A stretch of DNA of 64,000 bases, from NCBI GenBank assembly GCA_035409945.1, contig DAONQC010000008.1:6209-70208 (forward strand). The letters are read 5' to 3'. Positions 55,929 through 63,833 of this stretch are shown here, one piece after another; within the stretch, counting starts at the first letter, position 1, and each line of letters starts with the position of its first letter. The DNA is from MWEH01 sp035409945. GTDB lineage: Bacteria > Bacillota > Clostridia > Christensenellales > DTU072. The notes under the pieces were generated by a model that searched no databases, was not told where the DNA came from, and was given only the letters and a program-made list of their open reading frames with translations. The translations under genes and the position numbers were made by a program.

Positions 55929-56510
55929 ATGAAAAAGAAAGGATTATTAGCGGTTATTGTTTTAGCAGTTATATTAGTAGTTAGTGTTCTGGTCGCGTGT
56001 GATGGATTTGAGTTAAACTTACCAAGCAAGGAAAATGTAACATATAATATAACTTTTCAATACCCAGAATCTGAGGCTGACAAGACTTATACAATTAAAG
56101 GTGTTAAAGCTAATGATTTTAACTATGATGATTTAGAAAAACCCGCCGTTCCTGGTGTGGAAGAAGGATATAGAGGTAGTTGGTGGTATGCTGAAGGGGT
56201 TTTGACTAAGATGATGGGAGCGTCAGGAGAAGAAACTGTTGAAGTCATACTCGTACCTTTAATTTTGCCAATTGAGTACACAATTACCTATGATTTCAAC
56301 GGTGGCGAAAAAATAGAAGCTCATATATATCGCGAAAAATATACCATTGAAACTCCAAACATAACTTTAGGAGGAGCTATCCTTGAAGGAAAAGAGTTTT
56401 TAGGTTGGTATGATATCAATGATGAGTCGGAAACCCTCATTTATATAATAGAAAAAGGCAGCATGGGGAATTTATCATTGAAAGCTAAGTGGGGTGAACC
56501 TGCCGCATAG
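55929..56510 (+). CDS. Lipoprotein with one InlB-B-type repeat
   Basis: A 193-residue lipoprotein: signal MKKKGLLAVIVLAVILVVSVLVAC with lipobox LVAC. After an N-terminal ~95-residue region without clear family comes a single B-type repeat, YTITYDFNGG..., EGKEFLGWYD, ENGSM-like KGSMGNLSLKAKW, homologous to those in the giant protein upstream. CGGAGG precedes the ATG. It sits after the giant gene's terminator, so it has its own transcript, but the shared domain suggests a common surface function, perhaps as a membrane-bound partner. Two hairpins follow. Confidence 0.8.
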   Translation: MKKKGLLAVIVLAVILVVSVLVACDGFELNLPSKENVTYNITFQYPESEADKTYTIKGVKANDFNYDDLEKPAVPGVEEGYRGSWWYAEGVLTKMMGASGEETVEVILVPLILPIEYTITYDFNGGEKIEAHIYREKYTIETPNITLGGAILEGKEFLGWYDINDESETLIYIIEKGSMGNLSLKAKWGEPAA

Positions 56511-56542
56511 GCATAATCCCTAAACAAAAATACCAAATTAAA

Positions 56543-56575
56543 AGGGACATGTCACACCAGCATGTCCCTAATTTT
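56543..56575 (+). terminator. Terminator of the repeat lipoprotein gene
   Basis: A 9-bp stem AGGGACATG/CATGTCCCT with a 9-nt loop followed by AATTTTG. A near copy of the hairpin lies 115 bp on. Confidence 0.75.
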
Positions 56576-56658
56576 GTAGCAAAGAATAATTGGTCCTTAG
56601 TTAAGCGAGACCGTAGAGAAAGGCAGCCTTTCTATATTCAGGTCATAAATCACTAAAA

Positions 56659-56683
56659 AGGACATGCCACACTAGCATGTCCT
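56659..56683 (-). terminator. Terminator of the sodium-pump decarboxylase operon
   Basis: AGGACATG/CATGTCCT stem with a 9-nt loop, followed on the minus strand by TTTTTAG, 29 bp after the beta-subunit stop. Its loop and flanks match the hairpin at 56543, so one terminator was duplicated and each copy now faces one of the convergent genes. Confidence 0.75.
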
Positions 56684-56711
56684 CATTTGTTTGTAGTAAA
56701 AGGTGTGTAGT

Positions 56712-57887
56712 TTAGCCAAATACTGACATTAAAATACCTGCAGCAACTGCTGACCCTATAACTCCAGCTACATTTGGTCCCATAGCATGCATGAGCAGAT
56801 AGTTTTTGGGATTATACTCCAACCCAACTTTATGTGATACCCTAGCTGCCATTGGAACGGCAGAAACGCCAGCTGAGCCAATGAGTGGATTTATTTTACC
56901 TTTAGTAACAACATACATCAATTTGCCCATTAAAATACCACCAACTGTGGAGAATGCAAAGGCAAATAAACCTAGTGCTATAATCTTTATGGTATTCCAT
57001 GTTAAGAAACTTGCCCAGTGTGTTGTTGCACCAACTGATAGTCCAAGACAAATCGTAACAATATTCATAAATGCGTTTTGAACGGTATCATTTAATCTTT
57101 CAGTAACTTTACATTCTTTTAATAAATTACCAAACATCAAACTACCAATCAATGGAGTTACTGAAGGAAGAATTAAACAAATAAAAGTTGAGACAACGAT
57201 AGGGAATAAAATCTTCTCTCTTTGTGAAACCACTCTTGTGGGTTTCATTTCTACCATACGCTCTTTTTTAGTTGTTAGTGCTTTCATAATAGGTGGTTGT
57301 ATCAAAGGGATAAGAGCCATATATGAATATGCAGCTATGACAATCGGTCCCAAAATCTCAGGAGCCAGTTCTTTGGTTAGCCAAATGGCAGTAGGCCCAT
57401 CTGCTCCACCAATAATACCTATTGAAGCAGCTTGTGGTCCTGTAAAACCTAGAATAATTGCTAAGGTAAATGCAGTGAAAATACCTAGTTGTGCTGCAGC
57501 TCCTAGTAGTAATGATTTAGGGTTGGATAGAAGGGGTCCAAAGTCGGACATAGCGCCAACACCCATGAATATAATGCAGGGATAAACGCCAGTTTTAACG
57601 CCGACATATAACATATCAAGAAGACCGCCTTGTGAAAATACCTTTTGATAGTCCACAACTTGACCTGACCAGAGTTCTGGTGTGTAAATTGCAGATGACG
57701 TTGGATCTATTGGGAGATTAGAAAGCAACATTCCAAATGCGATTCCAACCAAAAGTAGGGGTTCAAACTTTTTAGCAATAGCAAGGTACAAGAAGAAAAA
57801 GGCAAGCGCAATCATAACATAGTTTTGCCAGCTTGATGTAGCCCAGCCGGAATTAGTAAATATACCTGTAAAAGCATCCTTAATCAT
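56712..57887 (-). CDS. oadB: Sodium-translocating decarboxylase beta subunit
   Basis: Integral membrane subunit that decarboxylates the carboxybiotin carrier and pumps Na+ out. It has 391 residues with about nine hydrophobic segments and the family motifs GVGAMSDFGPLLSNPK, GIIGGADGPTAIWLT (contains the functionally critical Asp), PLIQPPIMKAL, and AGVSAVPMAARVSHKVG near the end. Complete. AAGGAG precedes the ATG by six bases. It is the last gene of the four-gene leftward operon, 18 bp after the biotin carrier. Beta subunits of oxaloacetate, methylmalonyl-CoA and glutaconyl-CoA pumps are alike; the alpha subunit points to oxaloacetate. Confidence 0.93.
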   Translation of the reverse strand: MIKDAFTGIFTNSGWATSSWQNYVMIALAFFFLYLAIAKKFEPLLLVGIAFGMLLSNLPIDPTSSAIYTPELWSGQVVDYQKVFSQGGLLDMLYVGVKTGVYPCIIFMGVGAMSDFGPLLSNPKSLLLGAAAQLGIFTAFTLAIILGFTGPQAASIGIIGGADGPTAIWLTKELAPEILGPIVIAAYSYMALIPLIQPPIMKALTTKKERMVEMKPTRVVSQREKILFPIVVSTFICLILPSVTPLIGSLMFGNLLKECKVTERLNDTVQNAFMNIVTICLGLSVGATTHWASFLTWNTIKIIALGLFAFAFSTVGGILMGKLMYVVTKGKINPLIGSAGVSAVPMAARVSHKVGLEYNPKNYLLMHAMGPNVAGVIGSAVAAGILMSVFG

Positions 57888-57905
57888 AATCTTCTCCTTA
57901 ATGTT

Positions 57906-58304
57906 CTATGCAATTTTAAATAGTGCGGCTCCAGTTTCAACAATAATACCCTTATTAACATATATATCTGTAACCGTACCAGCTATGGGTGCTACTATTT
58001 CATTTTCCATTTTCATAGCTTCTATAATCATAATAGTGTCACCAGCTTTAACTGAATCTCCGACCCTTTTATCGATTTTTAAAACAGTCCCAGGAATTGG
58101 TGCATTGACTAATCCTTCGCCAGTTTGGGGTGCCGATGCTTCCTTTATGGGTGCCTGAGCGCTGGCAGCTGCTGTAGGTGCTGCTTGTTGTGTTGGGGTA
58201 GCCTTAACTGGTGCTAAAGCTTCATATTCATCAACAATCATAGCCTCGCCGAATTCTACTTCAACTTCGTAAGTTCTGTTATTAAGGGTAATTTTGTATT
58301 TCAT
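57906..58304 (-). CDS. Biotin carboxyl carrier protein of the decarboxylase pump
   Basis: Carries the carboxyl group on biotin from the alpha to the beta subunit. The 132 residues divide into an N-terminal segment, an Ala/Pro-rich flexible linker (residues ~35-60) and a C-terminal biotinyl domain with IIEAMKMENEIVAP, where K98 should be biotinylated. GGAGG lies upstream of the ATG at 58304. In many bacteria this domain is fused to the alpha subunit; here it is separate, as in methylmalonyl-CoA and some clostridial pumps. Confidence 0.93.
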   Translation of the reverse strand: MKYKITLNNRTYEVEVEFGEAMIVDEYEALAPVKATPTQQAAPTAAASAQAPIKEASAPQTGEGLVNAPIPGTVLKIDKRVGDSVKAGDTIMIIEAMKMENEIVAPIAGTVTDIYVNKGIIVETGAALFKIA

Positions 58305-58349
58305 GTTAAACCTCCACGGTGTTATATATATGAGTTTTTAAATTGACTG

Positions 58350-58721
58350 TTATTTTTCTTGTTCCTCGGTTACATCTTTTATGGAAATAAATCTAATTTC
58401 ATTTAGTGGTCTTTCAGTTTTATCTGCTACAATAGCCATAATCATAGCTGCTTCTCTATCAGGAACATCAAACAAATTGACATCACCTGCTGAACCTTTG
58501 GCTAGTTCTTTTGAGTCTTCAGAAATCTCTTCTTCCTTAGCTACAGCTTTTTTAGCCTTCCGTTTAGCTTCAAATTTATCTAGTTGCTTTAAAGAAAAAG
58601 TCATTAAATAGATAAGACCCATGATGAGCGAAAGTACAGCTATAACAATGAGAATCGATACTCCAGATAGACCGAAAGCTTCACCTATTGAGACATCAAT
58701 GTTTTTTATTAAGATAAACAT
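58350..58721 (-). CDS. oadG: Sodium pump decarboxylase gamma subunit (OadG family)
   Basis: Small subunit that holds the complex together at the membrane. It has 123 residues with one N-terminal transmembrane helix (GVSILIVIAVLSLIMGLIYLMTF), followed by a charged Lys/Glu-rich cytoplasmic part; the last ~50 residues (DREAAMIMAIVADKTERPLNEIRF) are unusual in conservation but fit clostridial members. GGAGG precedes the ATG. It lies between the alpha subunit and biotin carrier genes, which supports the call. Confidence 0.85.
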   Translation of the reverse strand: MFILIKNIDVSIGEAFGLSGVSILIVIAVLSLIMGLIYLMTFSLKQLDKFEAKRKAKKAVAKEEEISEDSKELAKGSAGDVNLFDVPDREAAMIMAIVADKTERPLNEIRFISIKDVTEEQEK

Positions 58722-58797
58722 AATTTCCTCCGAGATACTTGTTTATGTAAATATCATTATATTAATCATTTTCTAATACAAGACAAAGAATAGTCGG

Positions 58798-60180
58798 TTA
58801 TTCTATAATTTCAATTGTATATCTAGTCCTACGACTTTCTTTTTCTGCACGCTCTTTGAAGAATCTTTCGGCGACTGCGGGGAAGGAGATGTAGGAAAGG
58901 ACATCTTCGTCATTTTTGGCAATTCCTTTAAGTTCTTCCTTAGTTTTTTCAAATAATGGTTCTAGAGTGTCGGCATATCTACCTTGAATGGGTTTTTCAT
59001 CGCCAAGAGCTTTCTTCATCAAAAAGTCAGCAACAGGTGCTGGCGGTGTGCCATATTCGCCTCTACAATATGCAACAGCTTCTTTTCCAATAGTCTTGTA
59101 TCTTTCACCCTGTAAAACATTAGTGGTTGCTTGAACTCCAACCATCTGGCTCATAGGGGTTACTAGTGGGGGATATCCAAAGTCTTCTCTAACTTTAGGA
59201 GTTTCCTCTAAAACTTCAGGGAATCTATCAAGTGCATTTTGTGCCTTTAGTTGTGAAATGAGGTTGGATAACATACCGCCTGGTATTTTATACTCTAGTG
59301 CTTGTGTGTCTGTAGCCATTACTAGTGGGCTTAAAAGACCTGATTCTAAGAATGAATCTCTAAGTGGTTTGAAGAAAGCATTAACTTCGGTTAAAACCTT
59401 AGGATCAAGACCGGTATCATATCCCATTTGTGAAAGGGCAAATTGCAAGGTTTCTGTAGCAGGTTGAGAAGTTCCGCCAGAAAAACATGACGTTGCAGTG
59501 TCAATAACATCTGCACCAGCTTCTACAGCTTTCAAGCAAGACATAAATGCAAGTCCGGTAGTGCAGTGGGTATGTAGCACAACCGGAAGATCAACTGCAT
59601 CTTTAATAGCAGACACTAAATCATATGTTTCTTGTGGGCTTATAACTCCTGCCATATCCTTAATACAAATAGTGCTAGCTCCCATTTTCTTAAAGGTTTT
59701 AGACATGTTTGCAAAAGCTTTAATTGTGTGGACAGGGCTTGTAGTATATGAAATAGCAGCAGAGGCAAGTGCACCACGTTTAATGGTTTCATCCATAGCT
59801 ACTTCTATGTTTCTTATGTCGTTTAGAGCATCAAATATGCGGATGATATCAATTCCATGCGCCACAGCCTTTTCTACAAATTTACGTACCACATCATCTG
59901 GATAGTGTTTATATCCTAATATGTTTTGGCCACGAAGTAGCATTTGTAGTTTGGTGTTTGGCATATTAGCCTTAATCTTACTTAGTCTTTCCCATGGATC
60001 TTCACCTAAGAACCTTAAACAACTATCAAAAGTAGCACCACCCCAGCATTCAACTGAATAATATCCAGCCTTGTCCATTATGGGTAAAGCACCTTCAAAA
60101 TCATCAAATTTAAGTCTGGTTGCGATTAATGATTGGTTAGCATCGCGTAAAACAGTTTCTGTAAATAAAACCTTTTTCAT
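58798..60180 (-). CDS. oadA: Oxaloacetate decarboxylase alpha subunit (carboxyltransferase)
   Basis: Moves the carboxyl group of oxaloacetate (or a similar acid) onto biotin, giving pyruvate. The DRE-TIM barrel signature TETVLRDANQSL is at the start, with LLRGQNILGYKHY, RIFDALNDIRN, CIKDMAGVISPQ, LHTHCTTGLA and the later conserved carboxylase region TPMSQMVGVQA. It is 460 residues long and lacks its own biotin domain, which is encoded separately. I start at the ATG at 60180 with AGGGGGA nearby; an open frame extends 44 codons further upstream but has no ribosome binding site and covers the promoter. First gene of the operon. Pyruvate carboxylase subunit B is the nearest alternative. Confidence 0.9.
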   Translation of the reverse strand: MKKVLFTETVLRDANQSLIATRLKFDDFEGALPIMDKAGYYSVECWGGATFDSCLRFLGEDPWERLSKIKANMPNTKLQMLLRGQNILGYKHYPDDVVRKFVEKAVAHGIDIIRIFDALNDIRNIEVAMDETIKRGALASAAISYTTSPVHTIKAFANMSKTFKKMGASTICIKDMAGVISPQETYDLVSAIKDAVDLPVVLHTHCTTGLAFMSCLKAVEAGADVIDTATSCFSGGTSQPATETLQFALSQMGYDTGLDPKVLTEVNAFFKPLRDSFLESGLLSPLVMATDTQALEYKIPGGMLSNLISQLKAQNALDRFPEVLEETPKVREDFGYPPLVTPMSQMVGVQATTNVLQGERYKTIGKEAVAYCRGEYGTPPAPVADFLMKKALGDEKPIQGRYADTLEPLFEKTKEELKGIAKNDEDVLSYISFPAVAERFFKERAEKESRRTRYTIEIIE

Positions 60181-60211
60181 TCCGTCCCCCTTAAAAACAA
60201 ACATTACAAAA

Positions 60212-60240
60212 AATATAACATATTTGCTAAAATAACTCAA
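60212..60240 (-). promoter_or_regulatory. Promoter of the sodium-pump decarboxylase operon
   Basis: On the minus strand, TTGAGT (60235-60240) and TATATT (60212-60217) with a 17-bp spacer, about 32 bp before the oadA start codon. Confidence 0.7.
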
Positions 60241-60496
60241 TATGAGAAAGGGTGTAAAAACACAATATTTAACTAGTGTTTCAAACGCATTCTGTTGGCA
60301 TTTAATGCACAAAATCTATCAATAACTTAAGCTTTACAATTAGCAGAAGTATAAAAAACACATAGTCTAAAATTTTTAACCGCTTAACAAAGGAAGAATG
60401 GTTAAAAATGAAGTAGAAAACATGGTAAAATGTAGTTATACAAACAAAACATATAAGTTAAGTGTGATGATTTAAAGCTTTGGGAGGTGTCTTTAA

Positions 60497-61060
60497 ATGA
60501 AAAAACGCTTGGTATTGTTATCCATCTTTTTAAGCATATTAGTACTATTATTATTTCCATCCTGTAAGCCAAACGACGATTTGGCGCCAGCATTACGAAC
60601 TGATACTTTAGCACGACCTGAAACAAACCTTGAATTTTGGATAGCAGAAAATGTTGACGATATTGATTTTTCCTCATACACAAGAAAAAATGTATATAGT
60701 AAATGTCCCGTAAAGACATATTATGGCACAGGATATACACCAACTGTTGACGAAAATGGTGAGCACGTTGAACCAGAACAATGCGTTATCTATGAGATAA
60801 CTTCATATCCTGATTATTCAAATAAAGAAAAACACATCACATATATCTATATAACTGATCCAAAAATAGAGCTTTATGGATTTTCATTAAATTCGTCTTC
60901 TGCTGATTTTGAAGAGATTATGGAAAAGGAAGGCTGGACTACAACCGAGGATTCCGAACTCCAACGCACCGCAAAAAAAGGAAAATATTCAATTACTTTT
61001 TCTCACACGTTAATTACAATCCGTGTCGAAGTAAGAAACGAACAAGGTCTTAAGTGGTAA
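60497..61060 (+). CDS. Lipoprotein of unknown function
   Basis: A 187-residue protein with a lipoprotein signal (MKKRLVLLSIFLSILVLLLF) and lipobox FPSC, with the Cys at residue 23. The mature part is a hydrophilic alpha/beta-looking domain with KTYYGTGYTPTVDENG, YEITSYPDYSNKEKHITYIYI and FEEIMEKEGWTTTE. I do not recognise the family. GGGAGG precedes the ATG. It is a single gene divergent from the decarboxylase operon and upstream of fhs. Confidence 0.75.
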   Translation: MKKRLVLLSIFLSILVLLLFPSCKPNDDLAPALRTDTLARPETNLEFWIAENVDDIDFSSYTRKNVYSKCPVKTYYGTGYTPTVDENGEHVEPEQCVIYEITSYPDYSNKEKHITYIYITDPKIELYGFSLNSSSADFEEIMEKEGWTTTEDSELQRTAKKGKYSITFSHTLITIRVEVRNEQGLKW

Positions 61061-61304
61061 GGACAGTTTTTTGTCATTTTTAAACAACATTTACAAAAGT
61101 AAAGGACATAGCATTTTAACATTTACATTTTCGCGTTAATTTTGCATAATTAAAGCGAGCGTGTAATTTATATGTGGATTATATAATGATATATTAATGT
61201 GGAGCGAACTATAACAGTTAATCAAAAAAAGGAATAGAAAAAGTAGTGTTGTCAACCATTGGTAGCTGGTTAAAATCCAACAACATTATCATACGAGGAG
61301 TAAA

Positions 61305-62951
61305 ATGACAGATTTAGAAATTGCAGCAAAACATCAGATGAAACCAATTGAAGAAATAGCTAAAACTCTTGGTGTAGATAAAGAAAACGTAGAGCCGTAT
61401 GGGAAATATAGGGCTAAGATAACCACTAAATATGATGAAAATCCCAAAAGTGAATTAATACTAGTAACTGCGACTAACCCAACTCCATATGGAGAGGGGA
61501 AAACTACAATTTCTATAGGATTGGCAGACGGGTTATCAAGAATTGGCAAAAAGACTTGTCTAGCATTGAGAGAACCTTCTCTTGGTCCTGTGTTTGGTAT
61601 AAAAGGTGGAGCTGCTGGCGGTGGATATTCGCAGGTAGTTCCAATGGCAGATATAAACCTGCATTTTAATGGGGATTTACATGCTGTAACTGCTGCAAAC
61701 AATTTACTTTCTGCTCTTATAGACAATCATATTATGCAAAGCAACGCTTTAGAGATAGAAGAAGTTATTTGGCGTAGATGTATGGATATGAATGATAGGG
61801 CTTTAAGGCAAATTGAAGTAGCCTTGGGTCCGAAAAACGGTGTGCCAAGGATGGATGGTTTTGATATAACTGCAGCTAGTGAAGTTATGTCTATATTCTG
61901 TCTAGCAACGGATATAAAAGACTTAAAGAGAAGGCTTGGCAACATTGTTGTTGGTTATAACAAATCAGGTGGTGAGGTGTATGCAAAAGAGTTAAAGGCA
62001 GAAAATGCAATGACCATACTTTTATCCGATGCATTATATCCCAATTTAGTGCAAACACTTGGTGGAACTCCAGCACTAATACATGGTGGTCCATTTGCAA
62101 ACATAGCTCATGGTTGTAACACTGTTATTGCCACAAAAACTGCTATGACACTTGCTGACTACACTGTAACAGAAGCAGGATTCGGCGCCGATCTTGGAGC
62201 TGAGAAGTTTATGGATATAAAATGCAGAAAGTCAAATCTTACTCCTTCAGCAGTTGTAATAGTTACAACAGCAAGAGCTCTTAAATATAATGGTGGAGTT
62301 GCAAAAGAAAGTATAAATTCAGAAGATCTAGAAGGACTTAAAAAAGGTCTATGTAATTTAGAAAAACATATAGAAAATATTCAAAAGTTTGGAATAACTC
62401 CAGTTGTTGCTATAAACAAATTTACAACAGATACTGAAAAAGAATTGGAAATAATTAAAGAAGCTGCTAAGAAGTTTGGTGCTACAGCAGTTGTTGCAGA
62501 AGCATGGGCAAAAGGTGGGGAAGGCTGCGAAGAATTAGCAAGGGAAGTTATAAAAGCTTGTGAAAATAAAAAGGCATTTAACTTCTTATACTCCGAAGAT
62601 TTAAGCGTAGTAGAGAAACTCGAAAAAATAGCAAGTGAGATTTATGGTGCAGGTTCTGTTGTACTTAATGATAAGGCAAAGGAAGACTTAAAACACATAG
62701 AAAAAAATGGCAAATATAATAAGTTCCCAGTATGTGTAGCAAAAACACAATACTCATTATCTGCTGATGCAAAACTACTTGGAAGACCACAAGGTTATGT
62801 TTTAGAAGTAAAAGAACTAAAGATTAGGGGGGGCGCAGAGTTCATAGTAGCAGTTTGTGGCGCAATTATGTTAATGCCAGGGCTTTCAAAAGAGCCAGCG
62901 GCAACCAAGATGACAATTGACGAAAACCGCAATATAGAGGGGCTGTTCTAA
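61305..62951 (+). CDS. fhs: Formate-tetrahydrofolate ligase
   Basis: Joins formate to tetrahydrofolate at the cost of ATP, giving 10-formyl-THF for purine synthesis or acetogenic one-carbon metabolism. Signatures: the P-loop TPYGEGKTTISIGLADGL (near residues 60-77), REPSLGPVFGIKGGAAGGGYSQV, DINLHFNGDLHAVTAANNLL, TVTEAGFGADLGAEKF and VVAINKFTTDTE. At 548 residues it is complete. GAGGAG precedes the ATG. A TATAAT lies at 61182, and the leader holds a small nested stem (GTTG with CAAC, AACCA with TGGTT, 61248-61281). A diverged copy of its 3' end follows the stop. Confidence 0.96.
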   Translation: MTDLEIAAKHQMKPIEEIAKTLGVDKENVEPYGKYRAKITTKYDENPKSELILVTATNPTPYGEGKTTISIGLADGLSRIGKKTCLALREPSLGPVFGIKGGAAGGGYSQVVPMADINLHFNGDLHAVTAANNLLSALIDNHIMQSNALEIEEVIWRRCMDMNDRALRQIEVALGPKNGVPRMDGFDITAASEVMSIFCLATDIKDLKRRLGNIVVGYNKSGGEVYAKELKAENAMTILLSDALYPNLVQTLGGTPALIHGGPFANIAHGCNTVIATKTAMTLADYTVTEAGFGADLGAEKFMDIKCRKSNLTPSAVVIVTTARALKYNGGVAKESINSEDLEGLKKGLCNLEKHIENIQKFGITPVVAINKFTTDTEKELEIIKEAAKKFGATAVVAEAWAKGGEGCEELAREVIKACENKKAFNFLYSEDLSVVEKLEKIASEIYGAGSVVLNDKAKEDLKHIEKNGKYNKFPVCVAKTQYSLSADAKLLGRPQGYVLEVKELKIRGGAEFIVAVCGAIMLMPGLSKEPAATKMTIDENRNIEGLF

Positions 62952-62959
62952 TCTATAAT

Positions 62960-63040
62960 AATGTTATGCTTCCTAAAGAGCTAGCTACAACCAATGTTAA
63001 TAACCATTTTTACTGGTTAATTAAAGTAATATCGTTTTAG
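62960..63040 (+). pseudogene. Ghost copy of the fhs C-terminus
   Basis: Read from 62960 this gives NVMLPKELATTNVNNHFY and ends in TAG at 63038-63040. The real end is IMLMPGLSKEPAATKMTI... The DNA shares ATGTT, AAAGAGC, AGC and CAACCAA in order. The ghost's LPK agrees with fhs proteins of other bacteria better than the LSK of the present gene, so it may preserve an older or different allele. Confidence 0.65.
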
Positions 63041-63179
63041 AGATGTTAAAAAGATATCTATAGTTATAATGCAAAATGAAAAGTAGAGCCTATTTAGGCA
63101 TAAATATTCAGTATTGATAAAAGCTCGCCTTTCGACTAAAATAAAGTTACACTTTGATTTAGTCGGAGGTTATAATTTT

Positions 63180-63797
63180 ATGTACATAAAAAGGCATGTT
63201 GAAGATGTTTTGATAAAGGCATCAAAAATGTTCTCAGCCGTATTAATAACAGGTCCAAGGCAAGTAGGTAAAACAACACTGTTAAAAAACTTACTTGGTG
63301 ATTTAGAGTATATTTCTTTTGATAATCCAGTTACGCTTATGATGGCTAAAGAAGAGCCTGCAAATTTTTTTCAAAAGCATTCAACACCACTTATTATTGC
63401 TGAAGTTCAATATGCTCCAGAACTTTTTCCATATATGAAGATGATAGCTGATAGAAGTGGTAAAAAAGGTCTTTTCTATCTAACTGGCTCACAGTCGTTT
63501 CCTCTGATGAAAAATGTTACAGAAACTATGGCTGGTCGAGTAGGAATTATTAATTTACAAGGGCTGTCTCTTAGAGAGATATATGGCGTGCGGTGTAATA
63601 AGCCTTTTGTTCCAACAGAGGAATATTTTTTTGAGAGGAGTAAGAATATTGTTGATATTAGCTATAATGAAATGTTCAAACGCATTCATAAAGGACATAT
63701 GCCGGCACTAGAATGTTCTGAAATAGATATAGAACTGTTTTACGAAAGTTATCTAAGTACATACATTCAAAGAGATGTAAGGGTTAGTTACAGTTAG
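63180..63797 (+). pseudogene. Truncated AAA_14 ATPase
   Basis: N-terminal half of a relative of the ATPase at 1936-3165. The start ATG at 63180 follows CGGAGG, and Walker A is GPRQVGKTT. Walker B reads LIIAEVQYAPEL, lacking the Asp found in the sister protein (LIDEIQYAP). The match ends at TYIQRDVR, where the sister continues with DIAGSVDVLKF; here VSYS and a stop follow. The DUF4143 core and C-terminal domain are missing, so the protein is about half length (205 of ~409 residues). Immediately after the break is a 10-bp tandem repeat. Either a deletion or an insertion, with the remainder beyond the window, would explain this. Confidence 0.75.
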
Positions 63798-63798
63798 T

Positions 63799-63833
63799 TA
63801 AAATCTATAAAAATCTATAAAAATCTATAAATT
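63799..63833 (+). repeat. Three tandem copies of a 10-bp unit
   Basis: AAATCTATAA is present three times in a row (63801-63830), exactly where homology to the ATPase ends. Confidence 0.85.

Noticed and set aside
60181..60312. 44-residue N-terminal extension of OadA
   Set aside because: Overlaps a good promoter, lacks a ribosome binding site and is unlike family members, which begin at MKKVLFTETVLRDANQ.
61061..61304. Tetrahydrofolate riboswitch upstream of fhs
   Set aside because: Only a small nested stem is visible; the conserved THF-riboswitch core is absent.
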